Source: Silvania confinis (GTDB taxonomy: Bacteria > Pseudomonadota > Gammaproteobacteria > Enterobacterales > Enterobacteriaceae). From it: DNA of 64,000 bases. Shown piece by piece: positions 19,210 through 28,264 of this stretch; position 1 is the first letter of the stretch; each line of letters starts with the position of its first letter. The position numbers were made by a program, and so were the translations under genes. The stretch lies in the NCBI RefSeq assembly GCF_025564085.1, contig NZ_JAMGZJ010000067.1, positions 62,001 to 126,000 on the forward strand, read 5' to 3'. Under the pieces are notes generated by a model that made no database searches, was not told the DNA's origin, and saw only the letters and a program-made list of their open reading frames with translations.

Positions 19210-21528
19210 ATGAAAAAATTAACCATTGGCTTAATTGGTAATCCCAATTCCGGCAAAACCACCTTATTTAACCAGCTTACTGGCGCGCGTCAGCGGGTGG
19301 GAAACTGGGCAGGCGTCACGGTCGAGCGGAAAGAGGGCCAGTTCGCCACCACCGACCACCAGGTTACGCTGGTCGATCTGCCGGGCACCTACTCGTTAAC
19401 CACCATCTCTTCTCAGACCTCGCTCGATGAGCAGATCGCCTGCCACTACATTCTGAGTGGCGACGCCGACCTGCTGATCAACGTGGTGGATGCCTCCAAC
19501 CTGGAGAGGAACCTGTACCTGACGTTGCAGCTGCTGGAGCTGGGCATCCCTTGTGTGGTGGCGCTGAACATGCTCGATATTGCCGAGAAGCAGCAGATCC
19601 GCATCGACATCGACGCCCTCTCCGCCCGCCTGGGCTGCCCGGTGGTGCCGCTGGTCTCCACCCGCGCACGTGGGATCGATGCCCTTAAGCTCGCCCTTGA
19701 CCGCCACAGCCGCAACACCGATGTGGAGCTGGTGCATTACGCCAGGCCGCTGCAGAGTGAAGCCGGGATCCTGGCACAGGAGATGGCGCAGAATATGCCG
19801 CTCAAGCAGCGTCACTGGCTTGGCCTGCAGATGCTGGAAGGGGATATCTATAGCCGCGCCTATGCGGGTGAGGCCGCACAAAATCTTGAGGGCGCTCTGG
19901 CGCGTCTGAATGCCGAAATGGACGACCCCGCCCTGCATATTGCCGATGCCCGCTATCAAAGCATCGCCGCGATCTGCGACGTGGTCAGTAATGCTCTCAC
20001 CGCCGAACCGAGCCGCTTTACCCGGGCAGTGGACAGCGTGATCCTCAATCGTTTTCTCGGCCTGCCGGTGTTTCTGCTGGTGATGTATCTGATGTTCCTG
20101 CTGGCGATCAACATCGGCGGCGCGCTGCAGCCGCTGTTTGATGTCGGCTCAGTGGCCATCTTTATTCACGGGATTCAATGGCTGGGTTACACCCTGCATC
20201 TGCCGGAATGGCTGACCATTTTCCTGGCCCAGGGGCTGGGCGGCGGGATCAACACCGTGCTGCCACTGGTGCCGCAGATCGGCATGATGTACCTGTTCCT
20301 CTCATTCCTCGAGGACTCCGGCTACATGGCCCGCGCGGCCTTCGTAATGGACCGCCTGATGCAGGCGCTCGGTCTGCCGGGCAAATCGTTTGTCCCATTG
20401 ATTGTGGGCTTCGGCTGTAACGTGCCGTCGGTGATGGGTGCCCGCACGCTGGACGCCCCGCGTGAACGCCTGATGACCATCATGATGGCGCCGTTTATGT
20501 CCTGCGGCGCGCGTCTGGCCATCTTCGCGGTCTTTGCGGCGGCCTTCTTCGGACAGCAGGGTGCGCTGGCGGTGTTCTCGCTGTACGTGCTCGGTATTGT
20601 GATGGCCATTCTCACCGGCCTGATGCTTAAACACACCATCATGCGTGGCGAAGCCACGCCGTTCGTGATGGAACTGCCGGTTTACCACGTCCCGCACCTG
20701 AAAAGCCTGTTTATTCAGACCTGGCAACGCCTGAAAGGCTTTGTCCTGCGCGCGGGTAAAGTGATCGTCATTGTCAGCATCTTCCTCAGCGCGCTGAACA
20801 GCTTCTCGCTGAGCGGCCAGGCGGTCGATAACATCAACGATTCGGCGTTGGCCTCGGTCAGCCGCGAACTGACTCCGCTGCTGAAACCGATCGGTGTGCA
20901 CGAAGATAACTGGCAGGCCGCCGTCGGGCTGTTTACCGGCGCGATGGCGAAAGAGGTGGTGGTGGGTACGCTAAACACCCTCTACACCGCCGAGAATATT
21001 CAGGAAGAGGCGTTCAACCCGGCTGAATTTAGCCTGGGCGATGAACTGCTGGGCGCGGTTGAAGAGACCTGGCAGAGCCTGAAAGATACCTTCAGCCTGA
21101 GCGTACTGGCGAACCCCATTGAAGCCAGTAAAGGCGACGGGGAAATGGCGACCGGCGCGATGGGGGTGATGAGCGAGAAGTTTGGCAGCGCATCAGCGGC
21201 CTACAGCTACCTGATCTTCGTCCTGCTGTACATTCCGTGCATTTCGGTGATGGGGGCCATTGCCCGTGAATCGAGCCGTGGCTGGATGGGCTTCTCTGTC
21301 CTGTGGGGGCTGAATATTGCTTACTCGCTGGCGACGGTGTACTACCAGACGGTCAACTTCAGTCAGCATCCACGCTACAGCCTGGTGTGCATTCTGGCGG
21401 TCGTGCTGTTTAACGTGGTGGTGATGGGCCTGCTACGCCGTGCACGCAGCCGCGTCGACGTCAATCTGCTCGCCAACAGCAAAAGCGCAGCGGCCTGCTG
21501 CAACAGCCCGGCCAACGACTGTCATTAG
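19210..21528 (+). CDS. feoB: FeoB, ferrous iron transporter with G-protein domain
   Basis: This is 772 residues. The N-terminal GTPase has G1 [12 protein letters not shown] (about 10-21), G3 DLPGTYSL and G4 NMLD, followed by a GDI-like spacer. The C-terminal half (from about 280) is a polytopic membrane domain with two Gate motifs that moves Fe2+ across the inner membrane. The last residues include Cys-Cys ([12 protein letters not shown]). It is the main ferrous iron importer under low oxygen. Confidence 0.98.
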   Translation: MKKLTIGLIGNPNSGKTTLFNQLTGARQRVGNWAGVTVERKEGQFATTDHQVTLVDLPGTYSLTTISSQTSLDEQIACHYILSGDADLLINVVDASNLERNLYLTLQLLELGIPCVVALNMLDIAEKQQIRIDIDALSARLGCPVVPLVSTRARGIDALKLALDRHSRNTDVELVHYARPLQSEAGILAQEMAQNMPLKQRHWLGLQMLEGDIYSRAYAGEAAQNLEGALARLNAEMDDPALHIADARYQSIAAICDVVSNALTAEPSRFTRAVDSVILNRFLGLPVFLLVMYLMFLLAINIGGALQPLFDVGSVAIFIHGIQWLGYTLHLPEWLTIFLAQGLGGGINTVLPLVPQIGMMYLFLSFLEDSGYMARAAFVMDRLMQALGLPGKSFVPLIVGFGCNVPSVMGARTLDAPRERLMTIMMAPFMSCGARLAIFAVFAAAFFGQQGALAVFSLYVLGIVMAILTGLMLKHTIMRGEATPFVMELPVYHVPHLKSLFIQTWQRLKGFVLRAGKVIVIVSIFLSALNSFSLSGQAVDNINDSALASVSRELTPLLKPIGVHEDNWQAAVGLFTGAMAKEVVVGTLNTLYTAENIQEEAFNPAEFSLGDELLGAVEETWQSLKDTFSLSVLANPIEASKGDGEMATGAMGVMSEKFGSASAAYSYLIFVLLYIPCISVMGAIARESSRGWMGFSVLWGLNIAYSLATVYYQTVNFSQHPRYSLVCILAVVLFNVVVMGLLRRARSRVDVNLLANSKSAAACCNSPANDCH

Positions 21529-21536
21529 GAGGCACC

Positions 21537-21773
21537 ATGGCATCGTTAATTCAGGTACGCGATTTACTGGCACTGCAAGGGCGCATGGAAGCCGCCCAGC
21601 TAAGTCAGGTGCTGCATGCGCCGCGGGCGCTGGTCGATGCCATGCTTGAACGTCTGGAGGCCATGGGTAAAGCGAAGCGGATCCAGGAGGATGCGGACGG
21701 CTGCTTATCCGGCAGCTGTAAAAGCTGTCCCGAAGGGAAAGCCTGTCTGAAAGAGTGGTGGGTAGTGCGTTAA
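21537..21773 (+). CDS. feoC: FeoC, small cysteine-containing regulator of FeoB
   Basis: This is 78 residues: a winged-helix fold followed by Cys56, Cys61, Cys64 and Cys70, the set reported to bind an oxygen-sensitive Fe-S cluster in Klebsiella FeoC. In Salmonella FeoC protects FeoB from FtsH degradation when oxygen is low. It starts 8 bp after feoB, with AGGAGG as a strong ribosome site, and is followed by a symmetrical terminator. Confidence 0.95.
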   Translation: MASLIQVRDLLALQGRMEAAQLSQVLHAPRALVDAMLERLEAMGKAKRIQEDADGCLSGSCKSCPEGKACLKEWWVVR

Positions 21774-21780
21774 TCGTGAA

Positions 21781-21808
21781 TAAAGCCGGGCAAGTCTGCC
21801 CGGCTTTA
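21781..21808. terminator. Bidirectional terminator between feoC and the DUF1471 gene
   Basis: This is a perfect 12-bp stem, TAAAGCCGGGCA and its complement, with a 4-nt loop. It has A-rich and T-rich ends on both strands and lies between two convergent genes. Confidence 0.88.
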
Positions 21809-21813
21809 ATCGA

Positions 21814-22083
21814 TTATTTGTAGACGTCTGCGGTGGCGCGGATGTCTTTCTGATCTTTGTTGGCGCTGGTGACGACATAATATTTGCCGCCCAGCTCATC
21901 GGCTTTCTTAGAAAGCTCTTTTCTCGCATCCATTGGCGCGGTGGTATCAGACGTAGAGATATCGCCAACTTTCGTCAAATTCATCTCTTTCACTTTATCT
22001 TTCTGGATCTCTTCTGCCGCCATAACGCCAAATGAAAGTGATCCAATAACCAGAGAAGCAACAATACCTGTAACAAGTTTCAT
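21814..22083 (-). CDS. Secreted DUF1471 (YdgH/BhsA/McbA-like) protein
   Basis: This is 89 residues with a clear signal peptide (about 1-22, ending GVMA-AEE), leaving a mature protein of about 67 residues. The mature part shows the DUF1471 pattern: a KVGDIST strand near the start and a GGKYYVVTSAN strand near the end. The family includes BhsA, McbA and YhcN, periplasmic or surface stress proteins linked to acid, peroxide and biofilm responses. I chose ATG 22083 since GGGAG sits 8 bp upstream; two in-frame ATGs just before it are too close to that site. E. coli has yhgA here instead. The exact function is unknown. Confidence 0.85.
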   Translation of the reverse strand: MKLVTGIVASLVIGSLSFGVMAAEEIQKDKVKEMNLTKVGDISTSDTTAPMDARKELSKKADELGGKYYVVTSANKDQKDIRATADVYK

Positions 22084-22196
22084 AGCCATGACTCCCAAAG
22101 AGGATTGTAGTTTTGATTATCGAAGGCGGGATGCCCGCAACGATAAATTAAGTATTGTTGCGGTACGTCACTTTTGCCAGAAAGAATGAAAAATAA

Positions 22197-22970
22197 TCAG
22201 TTTAAACGCTGACTTAAGGCCATCAACGCCGCGCAAAACTCAGCGGGATGAGAGATAAACGGCGCATGCGCGGCTTTGGCAATGATCAAGGCTTCGCTCT
22301 GCGGCCATTGCTCATCGAGCAGCGGCACGATCTTGCGTGGCACCAGCCCGTCGAGATAACCATAAATACGCAGATGCGGCAGCGTCAGCGATGCCAGCGG
22401 CGTGCGTAAATCAGCCGTTTTCAGGATCTCCAGCCCACCATTCAACACCTCAACGTCAGGCATCGGCAACGACAGCACGGTTTTTTTCAGTATGCGGGCA
22501 TCCTGGCGCGCGGTTTCCGTTCCCATCGTTTGCAGGGCCAGAAAACGCTCAACCGTGCGTTGAAAATCGTCGCTAAGCTGCTGCTGGAAACTGCTCAGCA
22601 CCTCCGGCTTGATCCCCGGCCAGTCGCTCTGGGCGCTGAAACACGGGGATGACGCGACGGTCACCAGCGCCTGCACCCGTTCTGGTCGGGTGAGTGCAAT
22701 CTGGCTGGCCACCAGCCCGCCCAGACTCCAGCCCAGCCAGATAGCCCGGTCCGGGGCCTGCTGCAGAACCTCTTCAGCCATCTGCGCCAGCGGCATCGCA
22801 CCATAGTTACGGCTGCGGCCAAACCCCGGCAGATCCACCAGGTGCAGGGTGAATTGCGAGGCGAGTTCCTCGCTAATGCAACTCCAGACTTCGGCATTCA
22901 GCCCCCATCCGTGCAGCAGCACAAGATGAGAATTTCCTGTCCCAACGGTCTGCCACCAAAGGTTGTTCAT
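22197..22970 (-). CDS. bioH: Pimeloyl-ACP methyl ester carboxylesterase BioH
   Basis: This is 257 residues with an alpha/beta hydrolase fold and an intact triad: Ser82 in GWSLGG, Asp207 in YGYLDGLVP and His235 in KAAHAPF. The oxyanion loop is HGWGLN. BioH removes the methyl group from pimeloyl-ACP methyl ester, ending the BioC/BioH detour through fatty acid synthesis that makes the biotin precursor. It is divergent from gntX with a 36-bp gap. Confidence 0.97.
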   Translation of the reverse strand: MNNLWWQTVGTGNSHLVLLHGWGLNAEVWSCISEELASQFTLHLVDLPGFGRSRNYGAMPLAQMAEEVLQQAPDRAIWLGWSLGGLVASQIALTRPERVQALVTVASSPCFSAQSDWPGIKPEVLSSFQQQLSDDFQRTVERFLALQTMGTETARQDARILKKTVLSLPMPDVEVLNGGLEILKTADLRTPLASLTLPHLRIYGYLDGLVPRKIVPLLDEQWPQSEALIIAKAAHAPFISHPAEFCAALMALSQRLN

Positions 22971-23006
22971 CGATTACTGTTCTCTTTTTTCCACAGGGAG
23001 GGGTCT

Positions 23007-23690
23007 ATGCTAACAGTGCCCGGCTTGTGCTGGCTATGCCAGATGCCGCTTGCGCTCAGCCATTGGGGGGTGTGTTCGGTGTGCAGAAGGGCGATAGCCG
23101 CGCCGGTGAGTGTCTGTCCCCGATGCGGCCTTCCGGCGATGCATCCGCGCCTGCCCTGCGGACGATGCCTGCGTAAACCGCCACCGTGGCAGGCGCTGGT
23201 GGCGGTTGGCGATTACACGCCACCGGTGAGTCCAATGCTGCATCAGCTAAAATTTTCCCACCAGAGCCAGCTGGCATTGCCGCTGGCGAGGTTGCTGCTG
23301 CTGGCCATTCTGCAGGCCAGGCGCAGCCGCGAGCTACCCGATGTCGATCTGCTGATGTCGGTACCGCTGTGGTCCCGGCGTCACTGGCGGCGCGGTTTTA
23401 ACCAAAGCGACCTGCTCTGTCGTCCGCTGGCCCATTGGCTGAACTGCCGCTATGTTCCCACAGCGCTCAGGCGAACGCGCGCCACGCCTGCCCAGCATCA
23501 CCTCAGCGCCAGATTGCGAAAACGCAATCTACAGCACGCTTTTGCGCTTGAATTACCGGTTGCCGGCCGCCATATCGCTCTGGTGGATGATGTCGTCACA
23601 ACCGGCAGCACCGTCGCGGAATTCTCCCGCCTGCTTTTGCGAAGCGGCGCGGAGTCGGTTCAGGTATGGTGTCTGTGTCGAACCTTGTAG
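23007..23690 (+). CDS. gntX: GntX/ComF-family phosphoribosyltransferase-like protein
   Basis: This is 227 residues. Four CxxC pairs in the N-terminus (Cys8/11, 23/26, 37/40, 51/54) suggest metal binding. The C-terminal half is a phosphoribosyltransferase fold with the PRPP-binding motif VDDVVTTGST. It is homologous to ComF of naturally competent bacteria and is needed for DNA use in E. coli; the old link to gluconate is doubtful. I chose ATG 23007 (MLTVPGLCWLC) after GGGAGGGG; the longer ORF would start inside bioH on the other strand. Confidence 0.92.
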   Translation: MLTVPGLCWLCQMPLALSHWGVCSVCRRAIAAPVSVCPRCGLPAMHPRLPCGRCLRKPPPWQALVAVGDYTPPVSPMLHQLKFSHQSQLALPLARLLLLAILQARRSRELPDVDLLMSVPLWSRRHWRRGFNQSDLLCRPLAHWLNCRYVPTALRRTRATPAQHHLSARLRKRNLQHAFALELPVAGRHIALVDDVVTTGSTVAEFSRLLLRSGAESVQVWCLCRTL

Positions 23691-23748
23691 CGCCCTCAGG
23701 TTGGGCGTATTATAACCAGGTATTTTAGTCAACTATTAGGCCAATGCT

Positions 23749-24324
23749 ATGATCCGTATTTCCGATTCTGCACAAGCGCACTTTGCCAAACTGCTGGCAA
23801 ATCAGGAAGAAGGGACCCAGATCCGCGTATTCGTGATCAATCCAGGTACCCCGAACGCAGAATGCGGCGTCTCTTATTGCCCACCGGATGCAGTGGAAGC
23901 AACTGACACCGCCCTGAAATTTGAGCTCCTCACGGCGTATGTCGATGAGCTGAGCGCGCCGTATCTTGACGATGCGGATATCGATTTTGTTACCGACCAG
24001 CTGGGTTCGCAGTTAACCCTGAAAGCGCCTAATGCCAAAATGCGCAAAGTGACCGACGATGCCCCGCTGATGGAGCGCGTGGAGTATCTGCTGCAGTCGC
24101 AGATCAACCCGCAGCTGGCCGGCCACGGTGGTCGCGTTTCACTGATGGAAATCACCGACGACGGTCTGGCCATCCTGCAGTTTGGTGGCGGCTGTAACGG
24201 CTGTTCCATGGTTGACGTCACCCTGAAAGAAGGGATTGAGAAGCAGCTGCTGACCGAATTCCCTGAGCTGAAAGGCGTGCGCGACCTTACCGAGCACCAG
24301 CGCGGCGAGCACTCTTACTTCTAA
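23749..24324 (+). CDS. nfuA: Fe-S biogenesis protein NfuA
   Basis: This is 191 residues: an N-terminal degenerate A-type carrier domain and a C-terminal Nfu domain with Cys149 and Cys152 in GGGCNGCSM, which ligate a 4Fe-4S cluster at the dimer interface. NfuA passes clusters to targets such as aconitase and LipA, especially under oxidative stress or iron limitation. It lies 58 bp after gntX, as in E. coli. Confidence 0.97.
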   Translation: MIRISDSAQAHFAKLLANQEEGTQIRVFVINPGTPNAECGVSYCPPDAVEATDTALKFELLTAYVDELSAPYLDDADIDFVTDQLGSQLTLKAPNAKMRKVTDDAPLMERVEYLLQSQINPQLAGHGGRVSLMEITDDGLAILQFGGGCNGCSMVDVTLKEGIEKQLLTEFPELKGVRDLTEHQRGEHSYF

Positions 24325-24339
24325 GTTCCCGTCCGTATT

Positions 24340-24367
24340 GGCCCGGTGATCCTGCACCTGCCGGGCC
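24340..24367. repeat. GC hairpin after nfuA, REP-like
   Basis: GGCCCGG pairs with CCGGGCC across a 14-nt loop, 15 bp after the nfuA stop. It has no T-run. The GCCCGGTG sequence resembles the REP elements elsewhere in this window. Confidence 0.4.
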
Positions 24368-24453
24368 GACATCCCCCTTCCCCACCCACCTCATAATATG
24401 ACCTGCGTCTCATTATTCACATTTTGACCGCCAGGGTGATTCTCAAGCCGCCC

Positions 24454-24469
24454 ATGTTACCCGTATCAT
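24454..24469 (+). promoter_or_regulatory. GntR operator 1 of gntT
   Basis: ATGTTACCCGTATCAT is a 16-bp near-palindrome with one mismatch to ATGTTACCCGTAACAT, the form expected of a GntR operator. It lies 160 bp before gntT. The upstream gap 24325-24628 contains no gene. Confidence 0.75.
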
Positions 24470-24593
24470 TCTCGCGGGCACTACCAACCTTACTCCAGCC
24501 GACTAAACTGATTAATTCAGAAGGTCGTCAGTCATAGTGCCGTTAATACTCTGTTCCCAGTTGGGGCAACTTGAATTTGTCGTTGAAACAATG

Positions 24594-24609
24594 ACGTTAC
24601 CCATAACAA
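24594..24609 (+). promoter_or_regulatory. GntR operator 2 of gntT
   Basis: ACGTTACCCATAACAA matches 13 of 16 positions of the same operator pattern and sits 20 bp before the gntT start. With operator 1 it is 140 bp apart centre to centre, which would allow repression by DNA looping. Confidence 0.65.
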
Positions 24610-24628
24610 TTTTAAGGCCAGGTTAATC

Positions 24629-25945
24629 ATGCCATTAGTCATCGTCGCTATCGGTGTCATCTTATTACTGCTCTTGATGATCCGTTTCAAAATGAACGGC
24701 TTCATCGCATTGGTTCTGGTGGCACTTGCCGTCGGTCTGATGCAGGGTATGCCGCTGGTAAAAGTTATCAGCTCTATCAAAGCCGGTGTGGGCGGTACGC
24801 TCGGTAGCCTGGCGCTGATCATGGGCTTTGGTGCCATGCTTGGTAAATTGCTTGCTGACTGCGGTGGCGCACAGCGCATCGCAACTACGCTGATTGCAAA
24901 ATTCGGCAAAGAGCATATCCAGTGGGCGGTGGTATTAACCGGCTTTACCGTTGGTTTTGCCCTGTTCTACGAAGTGGGCTTCGTGCTGATGCTGCCGCTG
25001 GTCTTCACCATTGCCGCCTCTGCCAGCATTCCGCTGCTGTATGTCGGTGTGCCGATGGCTGCTGCGCTATCCGTAACTCACGGCTTCCTGCCACCGCACC
25101 CGGGCCCAACCGCTATCGCCACCATCTTCCACGCTGACATGGGTAAAACCCTGCTGTTTGGTACGATTCTGGCCATCCCGACCGTTATCCTGGCAGGCCC
25201 GGTATTTGCCCGTACGCTGAAAGGGATCGACAAGCCAATCCCGGAAGGTCTGTACAGCGCGAAAACCTTCACCGAAGCAGAAATGCCAAGCTTTGGCGTC
25301 AGCGTCTGGACCTCTCTGGTACCGGTGGTGCTGATGGCGCTGCGCGCGGTCGCTGAAATGGTTCTGCCGAAAGGCCACGCATTACTTGGCGTAGCAGAAT
25401 TCCTGGGTGATCCGGTCATGGCCACGCTGATTGCGGTCCTGATTGCGCTCTTCACCTTCGGTCTGAACCGTGGTCGCTCAATGGACCAGATTAACGATAC
25501 CCTGAGCTCTTCGATCAAAATCATCGCTATGATGCTGCTGATCATCGGCGGTGGCGGTGCGTTCAAGCAGGTTTTGGTTGATAGTGGCGTGGATAAGTAC
25601 ATCGCCTCCATGATGCATGACACCAACATCTCCCCAATCCTGATGGCCTGGTCAATTGCCGCCGTGCTGCGTATCGCACTGGGTTCAGCGACCGTTGCAG
25701 CCATCACAGCCGGCGGTATTGTTGCCCCGCTGATTGCCACTACCGGCGTCAGCCCTGAGCTGATGGTTATCGCAGTCGGTTCCGGTAGCGTGATTTTCTC
25801 TCACGTGAACGATCCGGGCTTCTGGCTGTTCAAAGAGTACTTCAACCTGACCATCGGTGAGACCATTAAGTCCTGGTCGATGCTGGAAACCATCATCTCG
25901 GTCTGCGGCCTGATCGGTTGTCTGCTGCTGGGTACGGTTGTCTGA
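24629..25945 (+). CDS. gntT: High-affinity gluconate permease GntT
   Basis: This is 438 residues, a GntP-family proton symporter. It is hydrophobic throughout, with about a dozen transmembrane helices and the family signature around HGFLPPHPGPTAIA (about 150-163), plus SHVNDPGFWLFKEY near 392-405. It imports D-gluconate for phosphorylation by GntK, encoded here at 51.5 kb. Two GntR operators lie upstream, and a strong terminator and a repeat follow. Confidence 0.96.
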   Translation: MPLVIVAIGVILLLLLMIRFKMNGFIALVLVALAVGLMQGMPLVKVISSIKAGVGGTLGSLALIMGFGAMLGKLLADCGGAQRIATTLIAKFGKEHIQWAVVLTGFTVGFALFYEVGFVLMLPLVFTIAASASIPLLYVGVPMAAALSVTHGFLPPHPGPTAIATIFHADMGKTLLFGTILAIPTVILAGPVFARTLKGIDKPIPEGLYSAKTFTEAEMPSFGVSVWTSLVPVVLMALRAVAEMVLPKGHALLGVAEFLGDPVMATLIAVLIALFTFGLNRGRSMDQINDTLSSSIKIIAMMLLIIGGGGAFKQVLVDSGVDKYIASMMHDTNISPILMAWSIAAVLRIALGSATVAAITAGGIVAPLIATTGVSPELMVIAVGSGSVIFSHVNDPGFWLFKEYFNLTIGETIKSWSMLETIISVCGLIGCLLLGTVV

Positions 25946-25971
25946 TGTAAAACAACAACAAGATATTCGTG

Positions 25972-26004
25972 AAAACGGTAACCCTGGGGTTACCGTTTTT
26001 TTTT
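25972..26004 (+). terminator. gntT rho-independent terminator
   Basis: AAAACGGTAACCC pairs with GGGTTACCGTTTT and is followed by a run of T's ending near 26004. It lies 26 bp after the gntT stop. Confidence 0.92.
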
Positions 26005-26045
26005 GTGCTTCCTCTTCAAGCCAGGAAGAAGAAACATGCAGCAGA

Positions 26046-26117
26046 GGTGGGGGTTCCGTTCACCTCATGTTTCTTGTTTCTCTGATAAACCTGAACCGGT
26101 GAACGTGCCAGGGTGGC
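26046..26117 (+). repeat. Truncated copy C of the long hairpin repeat
   Basis: From GGTGGGGGTTCCGTTCAC to GGTGAACGTGCCAGGGTGGC this segment matches the first 70 or so bp of the two long repeats at 49385-49652 and 50106-49843. The CGTTCAC/GTGAACG stem is kept. The second stem is altered and the remaining 190 bp are missing, where the malQ terminator begins. It reads in the direction of gntT, about 100 bp after its stop. Confidence 0.8.
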
Positions 26118-26132
26118 GCAGCGACGCCGGGC

Positions 26133-26163
26133 AAAAAAGAACCCGCCGTTCGGCGGGTTCTTT
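26133..26163 (-). terminator. malQ terminator
   Basis: A perfect 13-bp palindromic stem centred on GAACCCGCCG/CGGCGGGTTC is followed on the minus strand by six T's (A6 at 26133-26138). It lies directly after the malQ stop at 26168. Confidence 0.9.
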
Positions 26164-26167
26164 GTTT

Positions 26168-28255
26168 TTAGGTCTTTTTCGCAGCGGCTTTGCGCCGCTT
26201 ATCCAGATCTTTAATCAGCCGGTTCACCCCGTCATCAGCGAACATTGCTTCAAGGGAGGTGGACAATTTACGACGCCAGTTTTTGTACTGATAGCTGGTG
26301 CCAGGAATGTTGACCGGCTCAGGCATGTCCAGCCAGTCTTCCGGCTGCAGCCCTAACAGTGCGCTGTGGCTGTCGGCAATATAACGTTGCATCGCGCGGT
26401 TGAGCGTCGGGGTCATCGACATCAGAGAGGCCTTGTGCCCGGCGCGTTTCGGCAGACAGCCGTGCGCGTGCAGCGCATCCAGCAGCCCCTGCTTCGATAG
26501 TTCGCGATCCTGGTACAGGCCGCGCAGCATCACCTCGTCAGGGTAAAGCCCCAGGGTTTTGCCGAGCGTCAGGTCGCCGCTATCCCACCAGCCGCGAAGC
26601 GTAGGAAGGTCATGCGTCGTCGCGACTGCCATTGATTGCTCAGGATACGCTTGCGGCGCGCGGAAGTTCTTCTCACGGTCGTTTTCAAAGTAGAGCACCT
26701 TATACGAGTAAACGCCGCTGTCACGCAGCTTACTGACGATTTCGACCGGGACGGTGCCGAGATCTTCTCCAATCACCATGCAGTTATGACGTTTACTCTC
26801 CAGCGCAAGGATAGAGAGCAGGTCGTCAACCGGATAGTGAACATAGGCCCCGTGATCGGCGGTTTCGCCATACGGGATCCACCACAGGCGCAGCACCGAC
26901 ATCACGTGGTCGATACGCAGCGCTCCACAGTTCTGCATATTGGCACGCAGCAGCTCGATAAATGGCTCGTAAGCGCGTGCCACAATAATGTGCGGATCCA
27001 TCGGCGGCAGGCCCCAGTTCTGGCCTAGCGGGCCCAGAATATCCGGTGGCGCACCGACCGAGGCTTTCAGACAGTACAGTTCACGATCGCACCATGTCTC
27101 TGCCCCGCCTTCTGCCACCCCAACCGCCAGGTCGCGATAGAGGCCAATCGGCATGTTGTAGCCCTGGCTGACCTGCCAGCAGGCCGCAAACTGACTGTAC
27201 GCCAGCCACTGCAGCCAGAGGTAGAAATCAACGTCATCGGCGTGCTGATCGCAAAACGCTTTCACCGCAGGCGAATTGACGGACTGATACGCTTCAGGCC
27301 AAACCGGCCAGCCCCAGCGCATTTCATCTTCTTTCACCTGATACGCATGCAGCGCATCGAAGGCCGCCTGCCAGTACAGGCTTTCGCCCTCCTGGGCCAC
27401 AAACTGGCGGAAGGCGGTCATCTGCTCGTCGTCACGCTGGGCAAAGCCTTTCCACGCCATGCGCAGGGCGGCCATTTTCAGCGCGGTGACGGTGGCATAG
27501 TCCACCCACTCGGCGTCGCGCGCCCGCTTTAACGTCTGCTGAGTGGTGCTCATCGCCCACCACTCCTGCGCCTTTTTGCTGTTGCGGAAATCGTCTAAAG
27601 CATTCACATCGATGTAAATCACGTTCAGCCAGCGACGCGACGACGGGCTGTACGGACTGGCGCTCTCCGGGTTCGCCGGATAGAGCGCATGGATCGGGTT
27701 GAGACCGATAAACGCGCCGCCGCGATCGCCAACATCCGCCAGCATCTTTTTCAGATCACCAAAATCGCCGATACCCCAGTTCGCATCAGAACGCAGGGTG
27801 TAAAGCTGGACACAGGCGCCCCACAGCTTTTTACCCTCTTTCAGCGCCTGCGGCTCGTAACAGCGTTTTGGTGCCACAATCACCCGGCAGTGCCAGCGGC
27901 TGTCGTCCTGGGTCAACGTCAGCGTGTGGTAGCCCTCCGGCAGTTTAGTCGGAAGGTTAAGATTTTTGCCGCCGGTGGCGTGGCCTTGATGCTGATGCCC
28001 CTCTTCAGTCGTCAGCTGCCAGCTAAACTCGCCGCTGCCTTCAATCATCAGCGGCATTTTTTTACCGGCGGTGTAGACCATCACGTTCGGTACGGCGGTG
28101 ACCGCAGCTTTCGCGACGGGTTTGGCTTTGTGCATGGCATCCAGCAAACGCCTCTTGGTTTCAGCACCAATCGACTGCGGTTTACCATGAGCATTGATGT
28201 AGTTGGGGCTGATCCCCGCCGCCAGCGCGGCATTATCGAGACGTTTACTTTCCAT
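26168..28255 (-). CDS. malQ: 4-alpha-glucanotransferase (amylomaltase)
   Basis: This is 695 residues, a GH77 enzyme. The catalytic nucleophile Asp lies in LRIDHVMSVLRLWWIP, the acid/base Glu in VIGEDLGTVP and the third carboxylate in THDLPTLRGWW. It moves glucan segments between maltodextrins, so that maltose becomes longer chains for MalP plus glucose. It lies 9 bp after malP and is transcribed with it under MalT control. Confidence 0.97.
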   Translation of the reverse strand: MESKRLDNAALAAGISPNYINAHGKPQSIGAETKRRLLDAMHKAKPVAKAAVTAVPNVMVYTAGKKMPLMIEGSGEFSWQLTTEEGHQHQGHATGGKNLNLPTKLPEGYHTLTLTQDDSRWHCRVIVAPKRCYEPQALKEGKKLWGACVQLYTLRSDANWGIGDFGDLKKMLADVGDRGGAFIGLNPIHALYPANPESASPYSPSSRRWLNVIYIDVNALDDFRNSKKAQEWWAMSTTQQTLKRARDAEWVDYATVTALKMAALRMAWKGFAQRDDEQMTAFRQFVAQEGESLYWQAAFDALHAYQVKEDEMRWGWPVWPEAYQSVNSPAVKAFCDQHADDVDFYLWLQWLAYSQFAACWQVSQGYNMPIGLYRDLAVGVAEGGAETWCDRELYCLKASVGAPPDILGPLGQNWGLPPMDPHIIVARAYEPFIELLRANMQNCGALRIDHVMSVLRLWWIPYGETADHGAYVHYPVDDLLSILALESKRHNCMVIGEDLGTVPVEIVSKLRDSGVYSYKVLYFENDREKNFRAPQAYPEQSMAVATTHDLPTLRGWWDSGDLTLGKTLGLYPDEVMLRGLYQDRELSKQGLLDALHAHGCLPKRAGHKASLMSMTPTLNRAMQRYIADSHSALLGLQPEDWLDMPEPVNIPGTSYQYKNWRRKLSTSLEAMFADDGVNRLIKDLDKRRKAAAKKT

Positions 28256-28264
28256 CGCGCTTCC

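Noticed and set aside
18940..21780. Signs of horizontal transfer around feoABC
   Set aside because: Base composition and gene order match the neighbours and E. coli; only the promoter region is AT-rich, as expected.
24380..24420. CRP site before gntT
   Set aside because: TTCACA half sites occur, but no second half at the right distance; regulation by CRP is known for E. coli gntT but is not readable here.
26003..26356. 117-codon open frame after gntT
   Set aside because: It spans repeat copy C and the malQ terminator, then runs opposite malQ; no protein-like signal.
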